Assembly: GCF_036017035.1 (NCBI RefSeq)
Contig: NZ_JAYXHS010000001.1
Location: 1,426,001-1,490,000 of the forward strand
Length of the DNA: 64,000 nucleotides
Direction: 5' to 3'
Origin: Viridibacterium silvisoli
Lineage (GTDB): Bacteria > Pseudomonadota > Gammaproteobacteria > Burkholderiales > Rhodocyclaceae
The notes beneath the pieces are model-generated. The model had not been told where the DNA came from. It made no database searches and saw only the letters and a program-made list of their open reading frames with translations. Position numbers and translations under genes: made by a program. This document shows positions 8,720-17,546 of the stretch, in pieces; the stretch's first letter is position 1; every line of letters starts with the position of its first letter.

Positions 8720-8735
8720 AAGATAGCGCTATCTT
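8720..8735. promoter_or_regulatory. Perfect 16-bp palindrome, candidate operator of the TauE gene
   Basis: AAGATAGCGCTATCTT is a perfect dyad in the 168-bp gap between the TauE gene (start 8646) and rapZ (stop 8815), both on the minus strand. Its position about 75-90 bp upstream of the TauE start fits a binding site for a dimeric regulator. Which protein binds is unknown. Confidence 0.4.
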
Positions 8736-8814
8736 GTCAGACCAGCCAAAACGGTTGTGTGACGGCGGAAAGCACCGGGGCGCGTCTTTTCCATGCTGCT
8801 CAAGGGGCCGAGAG

Positions 8815-9663
8815 CTAGGTGCTGACCTTCATCGAGCGATGCCTGACCAGCACGGGGGTGATGTCGGCCATCTCGCGGGCGAGGCGTTCGGCAAGATAGA
8901 CCGAGCGATGCTGGCCGCCCGTACAGCCGATGGCCACCGTGAAATAGCTGCGACCATCGCGAATGAAGGCCGGCAGCCATTCGGTGACGAAGCGGCGGAT
9001 GTCTTCCGCCATCTTGTGCACTTCCGGTATGCGTTCGAGGAAGTCGACGACAGGGGTGTCCTTGCCCGACAGCGGTCGCAGCGTAGTGTCGTAGTAGGGG
9101 TTGGGCAGGCAGCGCACGTCGAACACCATGTCGGCATCGACGGGGATGCCGTGCTTGAAGCCGAAGGACTGGAACAGCAGGGTCAAGCCGCGATTGGGCG
9201 CGGCGTGGATCATGTCCTTGATCCAGGCGCGCAGGGTGTTCGGAGCCAGATTGCTGGTATCGATGCGATGGCCCAGCTCGCCAAGTGGCGACAGCAGCTC
9301 GCGCTCGTTGGCAATGGCCTCGCTGATCGTGATGTTGACGCTGGCCAGCGGGTGGCGGCGACGCGTTTCGGAAAAGCGCGCGATCAGCGTGTCGTCGCGC
9401 GAGTCGAGGAACAGGAAGCGTACGTCGCCGACCATGTTGCGCAGCGCTTCCATGACCTTGGGCGCGGCGCTGATGCTGGCGCCCGAGCGGATGTCCACGG
9501 CCACGCCGACACGTTGATAACCGGCAGCCGAAAGATAGGAGATCAATTGCGGCAACAGCGTGGCCGGCAGGTTGTCGACGCAGTAGTAACCGGCGTCTTC
9601 GAGCACGTTGAGGGCAATGCTCTTGCCGGAACCGGACAAACCGCTGATGAGCGTGAGTTGCAT
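8815..9663 (-). CDS. rapZ: RNase adapter protein RapZ
   Basis: 282 aa member of the RapZ/YvcJ nucleotide-binding family. The N-terminal P-loop GLSGSGKS lies at residues 8-15, followed by the diagnostic DAGYYCVDNLP; the C-terminal half has the conserved FQSFGFKHGIP, DVRCLPNP and AIGCTGGQHRSVYL blocks. In E. coli RapZ delivers the sRNA GlmZ to RNase E to control amino-sugar synthesis. In many Proteobacteria it sits beside hprK and ptsN, which are not seen here, so rapZ stands alone, or next to genes lost by rearrangement. Confidence 0.95.
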   Translation of the reverse strand: MQLTLISGLSGSGKSIALNVLEDAGYYCVDNLPATLLPQLISYLSAAGYQRVGVAVDIRSGASISAAPKVMEALRNMVGDVRFLFLDSRDDTLIARFSETRRRHPLASVNITISEAIANERELLSPLGELGHRIDTSNLAPNTLRAWIKDMIHAAPNRGLTLLFQSFGFKHGIPVDADMVFDVRCLPNPYYDTTLRPLSGKDTPVVDFLERIPEVHKMAEDIRRFVTEWLPAFIRDGRSYFTVAIGCTGGQHRSVYLAERLAREMADITPVLVRHRSMKVST

Positions 9664-9772
9664 GACACTGTGGGGTGCTGGCTGATAGCCAGACGATACG
9701 CCAAACGCAACGGGTTTTGGGCCTCACGGGCGCGAATGCGGCCGGATGCGTGCGGGCATGTGCACTATTCGC

Positions 9773-9991
9773 CTAAGTGCGCGGTGAATACGTTCCCGGA
9801 AACTGTTCGTCATGCGCTTTGCGTCGCCGTGCGCACTGCGTGAGGACCTGTGTGCGCAGCGCATTGTCCGAGGCCTGCCAGCCGCGTATCTCATCCAGCG
9901 TGCGGAAACAGCCGAGGCAGACATCGTGCTCGTCGAGACAGCAGATGCGGATGCAGGGAGAGGCGACCAGGGGCGTTTCAGCTTCCGTCAT
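9773..9991 (-). CDS. DUF1289 small Cys-rich protein
   Basis: 72 aa. The sequence SPCIRICCLDEHDVCLGCFRTLDEIRGW shows the DUF1289 signature with its conserved Cys pattern (P-C-x3-C, then C-x2-C-x-R-T-x2-E-I-x2-W), probably a small metal-binding fold of unknown role. The ATG at 9991 overlaps the 3' end of the upstream hydrolase gene by 14 bp, so translational coupling is likely and it is the last gene of a three-gene minus-strand operon. A longer frame upstream is only a shadow of the hydrolase gene. Confidence 0.85.
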   Translation of the reverse strand: MTEAETPLVASPCIRICCLDEHDVCLGCFRTLDEIRGWQASDNALRTQVLTQCARRRKAHDEQFPGTYSPRT

Positions 9992-11267
9992 GGAAGGCCC
10001 AGCTGCCGCCAAAGGGTTTCTGCTGCAGGCCTCCCGAGGCGTCTTGCGGCAAGGCCGACAGGCCGCCTGTAGCCTCCTGCGGCGCTTGCCACACCACGAC
10101 GTCGTCGATGGCGTAGAGCATGCAGGGTTTGGTCGATACGCGATTACAGTGGCCCAGCGCACGGCTGACGGTTTCCGTCGATCCGTTGGCCCAGCCCCAG
10201 TAACCAGCTTCCGAGATGGCGAAGGCGCGCGGTGGCTTGGCTGACAGGAAGCGGCCGTAGCCACGCGCCTTGGCAGAGGCGTTCAGCCAGGGGATGCGCG
10301 CCACGTCGTTGATCGTGGCATAGCCGCTCGCCTGGGGCGGTGCTGGCGGCGGGACCGGGTGCAGGCCCAGCCGTACGAGGAAATCGTCCATCAGCGGGTT
10401 CCAGCGCGCGCGGCCTTCGCCCATCAGACGGTGGCCATCGTCGCCGAAGGGCGGTTGAAGTATGAACTGGGCGGGCGAGCCGCCTGCTGCAAAGCCGCGA
10501 TACCAGTTACGGCTGTATGAGGGGGCGAAGTATTGATCGTTCTCGGTGTAGATCCACAGATTCGGCACGCGGGTGGTCTTGCCGAAGTTGGCATATGCAC
10601 GGGCGATGCGCTCTGGCTGGCAGGGCACGCCCGGGTGCTGGAGCGGATCGCCGCCGACACCACCCGCAAAATTCACATAGCCGATCAGGCCGCTCGGATT
10701 GGTCGCGGCATAGGCCACGCTGGCGAAACCGCCGGTAGATTGGCCAACCAGCAGGTAGCGCGAGGGATCGACATGACGTTGCTGGCGCGCATAGCTCAGC
10801 GTGCGTGCGATTTGCTGCAGTGCCGGGGCGACAGCCCCCACGTAATCCTTGTCGCCACAGGCCCCCGATGCCTCGGGGTCGAGCGGCTGCTCGCCCGGCA
10901 CGTCGGGAGGCAGTGCCGAACCGCCATACCCGAGACGCGTCGGCACGAAGACCGCGAAGCCTTGATACACGAGGTAACTGGCCATTGCCATCATGCGGAA
11001 GCGCTCAGGCGTACTGCGATCGGCATTGCGGCCGTGATTGATGATGGCGATCGGGAAGGGGCCTGGCCCGGTCGGCTTGAAACTGGTCAGCAGCATTTCG
11101 CCGCTGCTGGCCGTGCCGTTGCGCAAGCTCACATCGACAGGCAAGCGCACCACGGCCTCATTCAGCTCCACGGACAGCGAACTGTCCGCTGCGTGCGCGG
11201 GGGCGAGGCATTGCAATACCAGTCCTGTGCAGGCAGCGAGCAGTTGCTTGAGCACGGGATGGCGCAT
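9978..11267 (-). CDS. Secreted alpha/beta hydrolase with C-terminal repeat module
   Basis: 429 aa. A signal peptide (residues 1-27, ending APAHA) predicts export. The core is a dienelactone-hydrolase-like alpha/beta fold with nucleophile elbow GQSTGG (Ser177), probable acid Asp244 (ENDQYF) and His279 (DDGHRLM). After a Pro-rich linker (residues 304-312) comes a roughly 70-residue module (322-393) with PRAFAISEAG and CMLYAIDDVVVW. That module recurs twice at the C-terminus of the M48 protease at 25319-27088 and is otherwise unfamiliar to me. Its start overlaps the stop of the preceding isomerase gene by ATGA. Substrate unknown. Confidence 0.8.
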   Translation of the reverse strand: MRHPVLKQLLAACTGLVLQCLAPAHAADSSLSVELNEAVVRLPVDVSLRNGTASSGEMLLTSFKPTGPGPFPIAIINHGRNADRSTPERFRMMAMASYLVYQGFAVFVPTRLGYGGSALPPDVPGEQPLDPEASGACGDKDYVGAVAPALQQIARTLSYARQQRHVDPSRYLLVGQSTGGFASVAYAATNPSGLIGYVNFAGGVGGDPLQHPGVPCQPERIARAYANFGKTTRVPNLWIYTENDQYFAPSYSRNWYRGFAAGGSPAQFILQPPFGDDGHRLMGEGRARWNPLMDDFLVRLGLHPVPPPAPPQASGYATINDVARIPWLNASAKARGYGRFLSAKPPRAFAISEAGYWGWANGSTETVSRALGHCNRVSTKPCMLYAIDDVVVWQAPQEATGGLSALPQDASGGLQQKPFGGSWAFHDGS

Positions 11268-11941
11268 CAGAAGCCGCCTTCTGCGAGCCAGCGCTCAAGC
11301 TGCGGCAGGCGGTCAGCACCCCAGAAGCCTTCGCCGTCGACGATGAAGAAAGGCGAGCCGAAGACGCCACGCGCCAGCGCCCGATCCATCTCGTGACGCA
11401 GGCGCTCCTTGAGACTTACCGCAGCGAGGGCTTCGGCCAGAGGCGCGCGCGGAATGCCCAGTGCGCTGGCGATGTCGAGCACCGTGTCGATGTTGTCGAT
11501 GTCGCGACCAGCAGTGAAATAGGCGCGAAAGATGGCGTGGGCCAGTCCCTTGGCGGCGATGGCGTCCTGTTCGTGCAGCCACAGGAAGGCGCGGGCTGCG
11601 TGCTGCGTGGACAAGGGGAAATTCATGGGCTGCACGAAGGGCACGGCTTGATAGCGCGCCGAGCGCGCGAAGTCGCGCAGGAAGTATTCACTCTTGAGCG
11701 GCTGACGGACGGGTAGTGCCGCACCGGTAATCTTGAATGCTGCGCCAAGCAGCACCGGATGCCAGTTCACCTGACGGCCAAACCGCGCCGCCAGCGCATC
11801 GATCTGCTCGCTGGCGAGATAGCCGTAGGGCGAGGAGAAATCGAAATAGAAGTCGATGGCTGTCAGCAGCGTGGCGCCCGCAACGGGCGCGATAGGCGTT
11901 TCTTGTTCTTGTTTCACGACGCGATTCTCAACTGGGGGCAA
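11267..11941 (-). CDS. DsbA-family 2-hydroxychromene-2-carboxylate isomerase-like protein
   Basis: 224 aa thioredoxin-fold protein of the kappa-GST/HCCA isomerase type. The start of the fold, IDFYFDFSSPYGYLASEQI, carries the Ser that replaces the redox CxxC in this subfamily, and the C-terminal GVFGSPFFIVDGEGFWGADRL holds the cis-Pro and the G-x-D-R motif. Such enzymes use glutathione to isomerise aromatic-degradation intermediates, but no naphthalene-type genes are nearby, so the true substrate is open. The first 25 residues are outside the usual fold, so the start may be further in. First gene of the operon with the hydrolase and DUF1289 genes. Confidence 0.8.
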   Translation of the reverse strand: MPPVENRVVKQEQETPIAPVAGATLLTAIDFYFDFSSPYGYLASEQIDALAARFGRQVNWHPVLLGAAFKITGAALPVRQPLKSEYFLRDFARSARYQAVPFVQPMNFPLSTQHAARAFLWLHEQDAIAAKGLAHAIFRAYFTAGRDIDNIDTVLDIASALGIPRAPLAEALAAVSLKERLRHEMDRALARGVFGSPFFIVDGEGFWGADRLPQLERWLAEGGF

Positions 11942-11999
11942 GGCAGCGGCAGGACCGGAACGAGGTAATCAACAGCAGGATTCTAGATGCAGACAGCAT

Positions 12000-12034
12000 G
12001 CCCGGCGAGCGCTTTGCCCGTTCGTTCGCCGGGC
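12000..12034. repeat. Hairpin in the divergent promoter region
   Basis: GCCCGGCGA (12000-12008) and TCGCCGGGC (12026-12034) form a perfect 9-bp stem in the 207-bp gap between the divergent isomerase and metallo-beta-lactamase genes. It could be an operator or a leader structure; nothing more specific is visible. Confidence 0.4.
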
Positions 12035-12148
12035 GGCCGTTTGTAACAATTCAACCGCCGCGCTTGCGCGTGGATGTTGCGATGCATCATCATGTCTGCG
12101 CGTGTTCTCGTATTGTCACTGCCGCCATCCTGTGATCACCTGATGCCA

Positions 12149-13174
12149 ATGAGCGCCGCCCAACTCGATTATCCGTTCGATGCACGGCCCGTGCCCGGTG
12201 TCGCGACCCTGATCGCACCTGGCGTGCGCTGGCTATGCATGCCGCTGCCGTTTTCGCTCAACCACATCAATCTGTGGCTGCTTGGCGAAGGCGAGCGCTG
12301 CGTGTTGGTGGATACCGGTTTGGGTGACGCCGTCACGCGCGGCATCTGGTCCGAATATTTTGAACAGTCCGGCGTGCGGCTCGAACAGATCGTGCTCACC
12401 CACTACCATCCCGATCATGCCGGCAACGCCGAATGGCTGGCGCGCGAGCACAAGGCGCCGGTGTGGATGAGCAATGCCGAATACCTGCTCGGCCATGCCT
12501 TGCTCACTGAAACCGCCGGCTACGATGTGGCCAATATGGTGACCCACTTCCGGCGTCACGGCCTCGACGAGGAGCGTTGCGCGCATTTCATGCGGCGCGG
12601 CAATGTCTACGCCAAGGGTGTGCCGGCCTTGCCGCGCGAATTCCGGCGCATGATCGATGGCGACCAGATCCAGCTCGCGGGCCATCGCTGGGAGGTCATC
12701 ATGGGCTACGGCCATTCGCCCGAACACGCAGCGCTGTTCTGTAGCGAACTGCGATTGTTGATCGCCGGTGACATGCTCCTGCCGCGCATCACCACCAACG
12801 TCAACGTGCCGGCCACCATGCCGGAGGAAGACTCGGTCATGCGCTTCCTCAATTCCGTGCGCCGCTTCGCGCGCCTGCCGGCCGACACCCTGGTGCTGCC
12901 GTCGCATGGCCTGCCGTTCCGCGGCGTGCATGCACGCATTGCCCAGCTCGAAGTGCACCACGCCGAACGCGATGCGCTGCTGGCGGAGCATCTCGGCGAA
13001 CCGCGCTGTGCGGTGGACCTGTTGCCGGTCCTGTTCCAGCGTGAGCTCGACATGCACCAGCTGATGTTCGCGTTGGGCGAGACAATTGCCCACCTGAATC
13101 ATCTTGTACAGCGTGGCCGCGCGCGGCCACGTGTGGACGCGGATGGCGTCATCCGCTTCCTGTCCCTGCACTGA
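12149..13174 (+). CDS. Metallo-beta-lactamase-fold hydrolase
   Basis: 341 aa with the zinc-binding motif THYHPDHAGN (His85, His87, Asp89, His90), later ligands in GYGHSPEHAALF and LIAGDMLLPR, and a C-terminal helical region rich in His/Glu followed by a winged-helix-like tail (HLVQRGRARPRVDADGVIRF), the layout of glyoxalase II-like hydrolases. The ATG at 12149 gives a start just before the fold; in-frame ATGs at 12143 and 12092 give longer versions and cannot be excluded. phaC follows 84 bp downstream, so this may be a thioesterase acting on CoA metabolites, but that link is only positional. Confidence 0.83.
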   Translation: MSAAQLDYPFDARPVPGVATLIAPGVRWLCMPLPFSLNHINLWLLGEGERCVLVDTGLGDAVTRGIWSEYFEQSGVRLEQIVLTHYHPDHAGNAEWLAREHKAPVWMSNAEYLLGHALLTETAGYDVANMVTHFRRHGLDEERCAHFMRRGNVYAKGVPALPREFRRMIDGDQIQLAGHRWEVIMGYGHSPEHAALFCSELRLLIAGDMLLPRITTNVNVPATMPEEDSVMRFLNSVRRFARLPADTLVLPSHGLPFRGVHARIAQLEVHHAERDALLAEHLGEPRCAVDLLPVLFQRELDMHQLMFALGETIAHLNHLVQRGRARPRVDADGVIRFLSLH

Positions 13175-13258
13175 ATCACCGAGTCGCCATATCGCAAGCG
13201 ATCTGCACCAGCCCCGTTCCATTAGCCAGTTTCCGAGCATTTCATAAGGAGCCGCACC

Positions 13259-15094
13259 ATGGCCGCAGCTACTCCCTCTCCCGCCACTCCCGCCGCAGGC
13301 GCAGCCCAGCAGGCTCTTCCCGACCCGGCGGCAATCGCCAAGACGTACGCCGAGGTCGCCCAGCGCAGCTCGCGCCTGATTACCGAACACATGAACCGCC
13401 AACTGGCCAAGGGCGTGACGCCTCCGACGGACGAGTTGGGCGTGGCACAGGCCTTCATGGACATGACGAGCAAGCTGCTGGCCAATCCTTACGTGCTGGC
13501 CCAGGCGCAGATGAGCCTGGTGTGGGACTACTTTTCGCTGTGGCAGAACAGCATGCAGCGCTTCATGGGGCTGCAACCAGCGCCAGTTGCCGCGCCGGCA
13601 AAGGACGACAAGCGCTTCAAGGATGAGGAGTGGAAAGACTGCTTCCTGTTCGACTTCATCAAGCAGTCCTACCTGATCACGGCGCGCCACATCCACGACA
13701 CGGTGGCTGGCGTCGAAGGCCTCGACGAGATCACGCGCAAGAAGGTCAACTTCTTCACGCGCCAGTACATCGATGCCTTCTCGCCGTCGAACTTTGCGCT
13801 GACGAATCCTGAAGTCTTCCGCGAAACGGTGCGCACCAATGGCCAGAGCCTGATCAAGGGCTTCAACAACCTGTTGCGCGACATGGAAGATGGCGATGGC
13901 CAGCTCAGGATCCGCATGACGGATACGAGCGCCTTCGAACTCGGCAAGAACGTGGCGACCTCGCCGGGCAAGGTCGTGTTCCAGAATGATCTGCTGCAAC
14001 TGCTGCAATTCACGCCAAGCACCGAGAAGGTCTTCAAGCGTCCGTTGCTGATCGTGCCGCCGTGGATCAACAAGTACTACGTGCTCGACCTGCGCGAGAA
14101 GAACTCGCTGATCAAGTGGGCCGTAGACCAAGGGCATACTGTCTTCGTCATCAGCTGGGTCAATCCGGATGCGAAGCTGGCGGGCAAGGGCTTCGACGAC
14201 TACGTGCAGGAGGGCGTGATAGCTGCGGTGGATGCCATCACCGAACAGACGGGCGTGAAAGAGATCAACGCCGCGGGTTACTGCCTCGGCGGCACCTTGC
14301 TCGGCACCTCGCTCGCCTACATGACGGCCAAGAAGGACAAGCGCATCGCCAGCGCCACCTATTTCACCACGCTGCTGGATTTCTCCGCGCCGGGCGAGCT
14401 GGGTGTGTTCATCGACGACGCACAGGTCAAGAGCCTCGAGAAGAAGATGCTGGAGCGTGGCTACCTCGAAGGCAGCGAGATGGCAGGCACCTTCAACATG
14501 CTGCGCTCCAACGACCTGATCTGGTCTTTCGTCATCAACAACTACCTGCTCGGCAAGGACCCGTTCCCGTTCGACCTGCTCTACTGGAACTCGGATTCCA
14601 CGCGCATGCCGGCCAAGATGCACAGCTTCTACCTGCGCAAGATGTACATGGAAAACGCATTGTGCGAACCCGGCGGTGTAGACATCGGCGACACGCCGAT
14701 CGATCTCGCCAAGGTGAAGACGCCGAGCTATTTCATCTCCACCATCGAGGATCACATCGCGCCCTGGAAGACGACCTATATCGGCGCCAAGGTCGTCGGC
14801 GGCCCCGTGCGTTTCGTGCTCGGCGGCTCCGGCCACATCGCCGGCGTGGTCAATCCGCCGGTGGCCAACAAGTATGGTTTCTGGACCGCCGACGCCTTGC
14901 CCGACACGGCAGACGAATGGTTTGCCGAAGCGAAGCAGCATGGCGGTTCATGGTGGAACGACTGGCAGGAGTGGCTGACCGCGATGGATGACACGCAGGT
15001 CGCCGCGCGCGATCCGGAGAAGGGCAAGCTGCCTGCTCTGGAGGACGCGCCCGGCAGCTATGTGAAGACACGCCTCGACAAGACTGTGCGTTGA
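13259..15094 (+). CDS. phaC: Class I poly(R)-hydroxyalkanoate synthase PhaC
   Basis: 611 aa cytosolic enzyme that polymerises (R)-3-hydroxyacyl-CoA into storage polyester granules. The variable Ala/Pro-rich N-terminus is followed by the PhaC N-terminal domain and the alpha/beta-hydrolase core with lipase-like box GYCLGG (Cys342), Asp498 in TIEDHIAPW and His526 in GGSGHIAG, the complete catalytic triad. PPWINKYYVLDL and the WWNDWQEWL tail are typical class I features. A strong Shine-Dalgarno (AAGGAG, about 10 bp before ATG) precedes it. phaA, phaB, phaR and phasin genes are not beside it. The MOSC gene starts within a few bases of its stop. Confidence 0.97.
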   Translation: MAAATPSPATPAAGAAQQALPDPAAIAKTYAEVAQRSSRLITEHMNRQLAKGVTPPTDELGVAQAFMDMTSKLLANPYVLAQAQMSLVWDYFSLWQNSMQRFMGLQPAPVAAPAKDDKRFKDEEWKDCFLFDFIKQSYLITARHIHDTVAGVEGLDEITRKKVNFFTRQYIDAFSPSNFALTNPEVFRETVRTNGQSLIKGFNNLLRDMEDGDGQLRIRMTDTSAFELGKNVATSPGKVVFQNDLLQLLQFTPSTEKVFKRPLLIVPPWINKYYVLDLREKNSLIKWAVDQGHTVFVISWVNPDAKLAGKGFDDYVQEGVIAAVDAITEQTGVKEINAAGYCLGGTLLGTSLAYMTAKKDKRIASATYFTTLLDFSAPGELGVFIDDAQVKSLEKKMLERGYLEGSEMAGTFNMLRSNDLIWSFVINNYLLGKDPFPFDLLYWNSDSTRMPAKMHSFYLRKMYMENALCEPGGVDIGDTPIDLAKVKTPSYFISTIEDHIAPWKTTYIGAKVVGGPVRFVLGGSGHIAGVVNPPVANKYGFWTADALPDTADEWFAEAKQHGGSWWNDWQEWLTAMDDTQVAARDPEKGKLPALEDAPGSYVKTRLDKTVR

Positions 15095-15099
15095 CCGCG

Positions 15100-15897
15100 A
15101 TGACCGAACTGACAGGGCTGTTGCGTTTCCCCGTCAAATCCTGCCGCGGCGAGCATCTCCAGTGGTCGCATGTCGTGCCCATGGGTTTGTCATACGACCG
15201 CAACTGGATGGTGGCGGATGCTGAAGGCCACATGATTACGGGTCGCGACGAGTCGCGCCTGGTGCAGATTGCGGCCGTGGCCGAAGAGGGCGGCGAGACC
15301 CTGCACCTGAGCGCGCCGGGCATGCACGACCTGCATGTCTCGCGTCATGCCTTGTGCATTGATCAACCCGCGCAGGTGTGGCGCGACACATTCACGGCTT
15401 ACGGCGGCTACTCGCCGGCCAATGCATGGCTCTCGCAATTTCTCGAGCGCGAGGTGCAGCTCCTGCACATCGGCGAGCACAGCACGCGTCGCTCGCAGAA
15501 GCGTCCGCACCTGCCTGACCTGTCCTTTGCCGACGGTTTCCCGTTGCTGCTGCTCAATACCGCCTCGCTGGACGATCTCAATGCTCGCATTGGACGTGAA
15601 ATGGTGATCGAGCGCTTCCGCCCGAACCTCGTCGTCAGCGGTGCCCCTGCCTTTGCCGAAGACGGCTGGCAGCGCTTGCGCATTGGCGACGTGAACTTCG
15701 TGCTGGAAAAGCCCTGCGAGCGTTGCGTGTTCACCACGGTCGATCCCGATACCGGCGAACGTTCGTCCGATCAGGAGCCGCTGCGTTCACTGGCCAGATT
15801 CCGCAAGCGACCCGAGGGCGTGGTGTTCTGCATGAACCTGCGCGCCGAGAACGAGGGCGAAATCAGTGTCGGCATGCAGGTGGAGGTGCTGGCCTAG
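15100..15897 (+). CDS. MOSC domain protein
   Basis: 265 aa. The N-terminal beta-barrel domain begins LTGLLRFPVKSCRGE, and the MOSC domain follows with FRPNLVVSG and the conserved Cys segment LEKPCERCVFTTVDPDTGER, as in YcbX-type molybdenum-cofactor binding proteins (N-hydroxylated base reduction in E. coli YcbX). A TTG at 15091 is in frame and overlaps the phaC stop, but the ATG at 15100 gives the standard MTELTGL start. A C-terminal ferredoxin domain seen in YcbX is missing. Probably cotranscribed with phaC without a functional link that I can see. Confidence 0.87.
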   Translation: MTELTGLLRFPVKSCRGEHLQWSHVVPMGLSYDRNWMVADAEGHMITGRDESRLVQIAAVAEEGGETLHLSAPGMHDLHVSRHALCIDQPAQVWRDTFTAYGGYSPANAWLSQFLEREVQLLHIGEHSTRRSQKRPHLPDLSFADGFPLLLLNTASLDDLNARIGREMVIERFRPNLVVSGAPAFAEDGWQRLRIGDVNFVLEKPCERCVFTTVDPDTGERSSDQEPLRSLARFRKRPEGVVFCMNLRAENEGEISVGMQVEVLA

Positions 15898-15949
15898 GCC
15901 GCGCTGCAGTAAAGTGCGCGCTTCGCCAATGCTGCCCTGACGCGTCACC

Positions 15950-16438
15950 ATGCATCTCAACCCCCTGCCATTGCCTCCCGAAGAGACGCCTTTGCGCGTG
16001 GTGCTCGACACCAACGTGATCATGGCGTTCTGGCACTTCCGTGATCCGAAGTTACTGAACCTGCTGGCCTGGCTGGAGTCGCGGCAGGTCGTGCTGTTGA
16101 CGCGTCAGTCCTGCCTGCATGAGCTGGAGCGTGTGCTGGCCTATGTGCAGTTCGGCATCGCGCCCGACGAGCAGGTGCGCATCCTCGCTGACTATGCTGC
16201 GCGCAGCGAATGCCTGGCGGACCCCACGGAAGAACAGTTGCTCGCGGCGCAAGCCCTGCCGAAATGCCGTGACAAGGACGATCAGAAGTTCATCGAGCTG
16301 GCATGGGATGGCGCTGCCCACCTGCTGCTGACACGTGACAAGTTGCTGCTCGGCATGGCGCGCCGGCCGCCCTTGCGCGATCAGACCAACATCCTGTCGC
16401 CGGAGCGTCTTATCAAGAAAATTGAAGAACTGGTTTAA
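15950..16438 (+). CDS. PIN-domain ribonuclease-like protein (orphan)
   Basis: 162 aa. The first conserved acid is in RVVLDTNVIMAFW (Asp20), then E in SCLHELERVL, the KDDQKFIELA acids, and the closing LLTRDKLLL, which is the order of the putative toxin-antitoxin PIN family (TIGR00305-like). No small antitoxin gene is present on either side (52 bp upstream to the MOSC gene, 107 bp downstream to mscS), so a self-standing RNase or an orphan toxin are both possible. The catalytic acids look intact. Confidence 0.8.
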   Translation: MHLNPLPLPPEETPLRVVLDTNVIMAFWHFRDPKLLNLLAWLESRQVVLLTRQSCLHELERVLAYVQFGIAPDEQVRILADYAARSECLADPTEEQLLAAQALPKCRDKDDQKFIELAWDGAAHLLLTRDKLLLGMARRPPLRDQTNILSPERLIKKIEELV

Positions 16439-16545
16439 CCAACAATCAGTATATTCACAAGCGGGTGCGCCAGCCGCGTACAGGGGTTTAGCCGTTTCGT
16501 CGTCTTGTTTGTCGTCTGCTTCGTATCAACGTACAGGAGAGAGTC

Positions 16546-17364
16546 ATGGATGCTAGCTGGGTATCGGACCTGAACCACATCGTGCTGCAGAACCTGGTGC
16601 CTTTCGGCACACGTCTGCTTGGCGCGATTGCCTTGTGGATTGTCGGTGGCTGGGTGATCAAGATGGTCAAGGCCATGTCGCGACGCGGCATGGCTGCGCG
16701 CGGTCTGGATGCGACCCTGATTGAGTATCTGGAGTCCACCATCGGCGTGATGCTGCGTGTGCTGCTGGTGATCGCTGTGCTGAGCCTGTTCGGCATCGAG
16801 ACAGCGTCCTTCGCGGCCTTGATTGCAGCGGCGGGCGTGGCCATCGGCATGGCCTGGTCCGGTCTGCTGGCTAATTTTGCAGCCGGCATTTTCCTGATCC
16901 TGCTGCGCCCGATCCGTGTCGGCGACTTCATCCAGGCCGCGGGCATCACCGGGACTGTGAAGGAGATCGGCATGTTTGCCAGCGTGCTCGACCAGCCGGA
17001 CAACGTGCGTACCTTCGTGGCCAACAACAAGCTCTTCTCCGACAACATCATCAACTACTCGAGCAATCCTTTCCGGCGGGTCGACCTGGTTGCACAACTG
17101 GCGCATTCGGTCGACCCCAAGGCGGCTATCGCCTTGCTCAAGGCGCGGGTGGCCCAGATTCCGAATGTCGAGATCAGCCCGGCGCCGGATGTGGAAATCC
17201 TCGAGTTCAATCCTGCCGGCACGAAGCTCGTGGTGCGTCCGTACTGCCATACGGAGCACTACTGGCAGGTGTACTTTGATACCAATCAAGCCATCGTCGA
17301 CGTGAGCGGACAGGCCGGCTGGCCGATTCCCGCACCGCATCAAGTGCTACGCCAGCACCCTTGA
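16546..17364 (+). CDS. mscS: Small-conductance mechanosensitive channel MscS
   Basis: 272 aa, close to the E. coli MscS length (286). Three membrane helices are followed by the beta domain: TM3 contains the Gly/Ala-packed AALIAAAGVAIGMAWSGLL pore helix, followed by NFAAGIFLILLRPIRVGDFIQ, the MscS signature. The cytoplasmic domain ends in a short Pro-containing tail. It opens under hypo-osmotic tension to release solutes. A Shine-Dalgarno AGGAGAGAG precedes the ATG. It is convergent with ntrX across a 379-bp gap full of hairpins. Confidence 0.95.
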   Translation: MDASWVSDLNHIVLQNLVPFGTRLLGAIALWIVGGWVIKMVKAMSRRGMAARGLDATLIEYLESTIGVMLRVLLVIAVLSLFGIETASFAALIAAAGVAIGMAWSGLLANFAAGIFLILLRPIRVGDFIQAAGITGTVKEIGMFASVLDQPDNVRTFVANNKLFSDNIINYSSNPFRRVDLVAQLAHSVDPKAAIALLKARVAQIPNVEISPAPDVEILEFNPAGTKLVVRPYCHTEHYWQVYFDTNQAIVDVSGQAGWPIPAPHQVLRQHP

Positions 17365-17410
17365 CGGGGTCTGGTTGCCGCTCGCGTGACAGTTGTCACA
17401 ATTCGTGACA

Positions 17411-17439
17411 GAGGCGTTCGGGGGGAGCCCGAATGCCTC
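17411..17439. repeat. Hairpin 1 of the mscS-ntrX junction
   Basis: GAGGCGTTCGGG (17411-17422) pairs with CCCGAATGCCTC (17428-17439), with one G-T wobble and a 5-nt loop. It begins 47 bp after the mscS stop. There is no T-run, so it is not a standard terminator. A shorter GTGACA..TGTCAC dyad lies just upstream at 17386-17399. Confidence 0.55.
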
Positions 17440-17470
17440 AAGTTCCGGGCGACAGGGTCGTAAAACATGA

Positions 17471-17541
17471 GTGAGCGGCGGCACGCTTCCGGCGACGGCG
17501 GCGAGGCCCTCTGGTCCGCGTGCATCAAAAACGCCGCTCAC
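17471..17541. repeat. Hairpin 2 of the mscS-ntrX junction
   Basis: GTGAGCGGCG (17471-17480) pairs perfectly with CGCCGCTCAC (17532-17541), and directly inside, GCACGC (17481-17486) pairs with GCGTGC (17518-17523). An A-rich bulge (ATCAAAAA) lies on the right arm and a Gly-codon-like GC-rich sequence fills the loop. It lies immediately before repeat copy 2. Confidence 0.55.
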
Positions 17542-17546
17542 CCTTC

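Noticed and set aside
12233..14941. 902-codon open frame on the minus strand across the MBL and phaC genes
   Set aside because: It is antisense to two clear genes, lacks any recognisable domain and arises from high GC in the codon third position.
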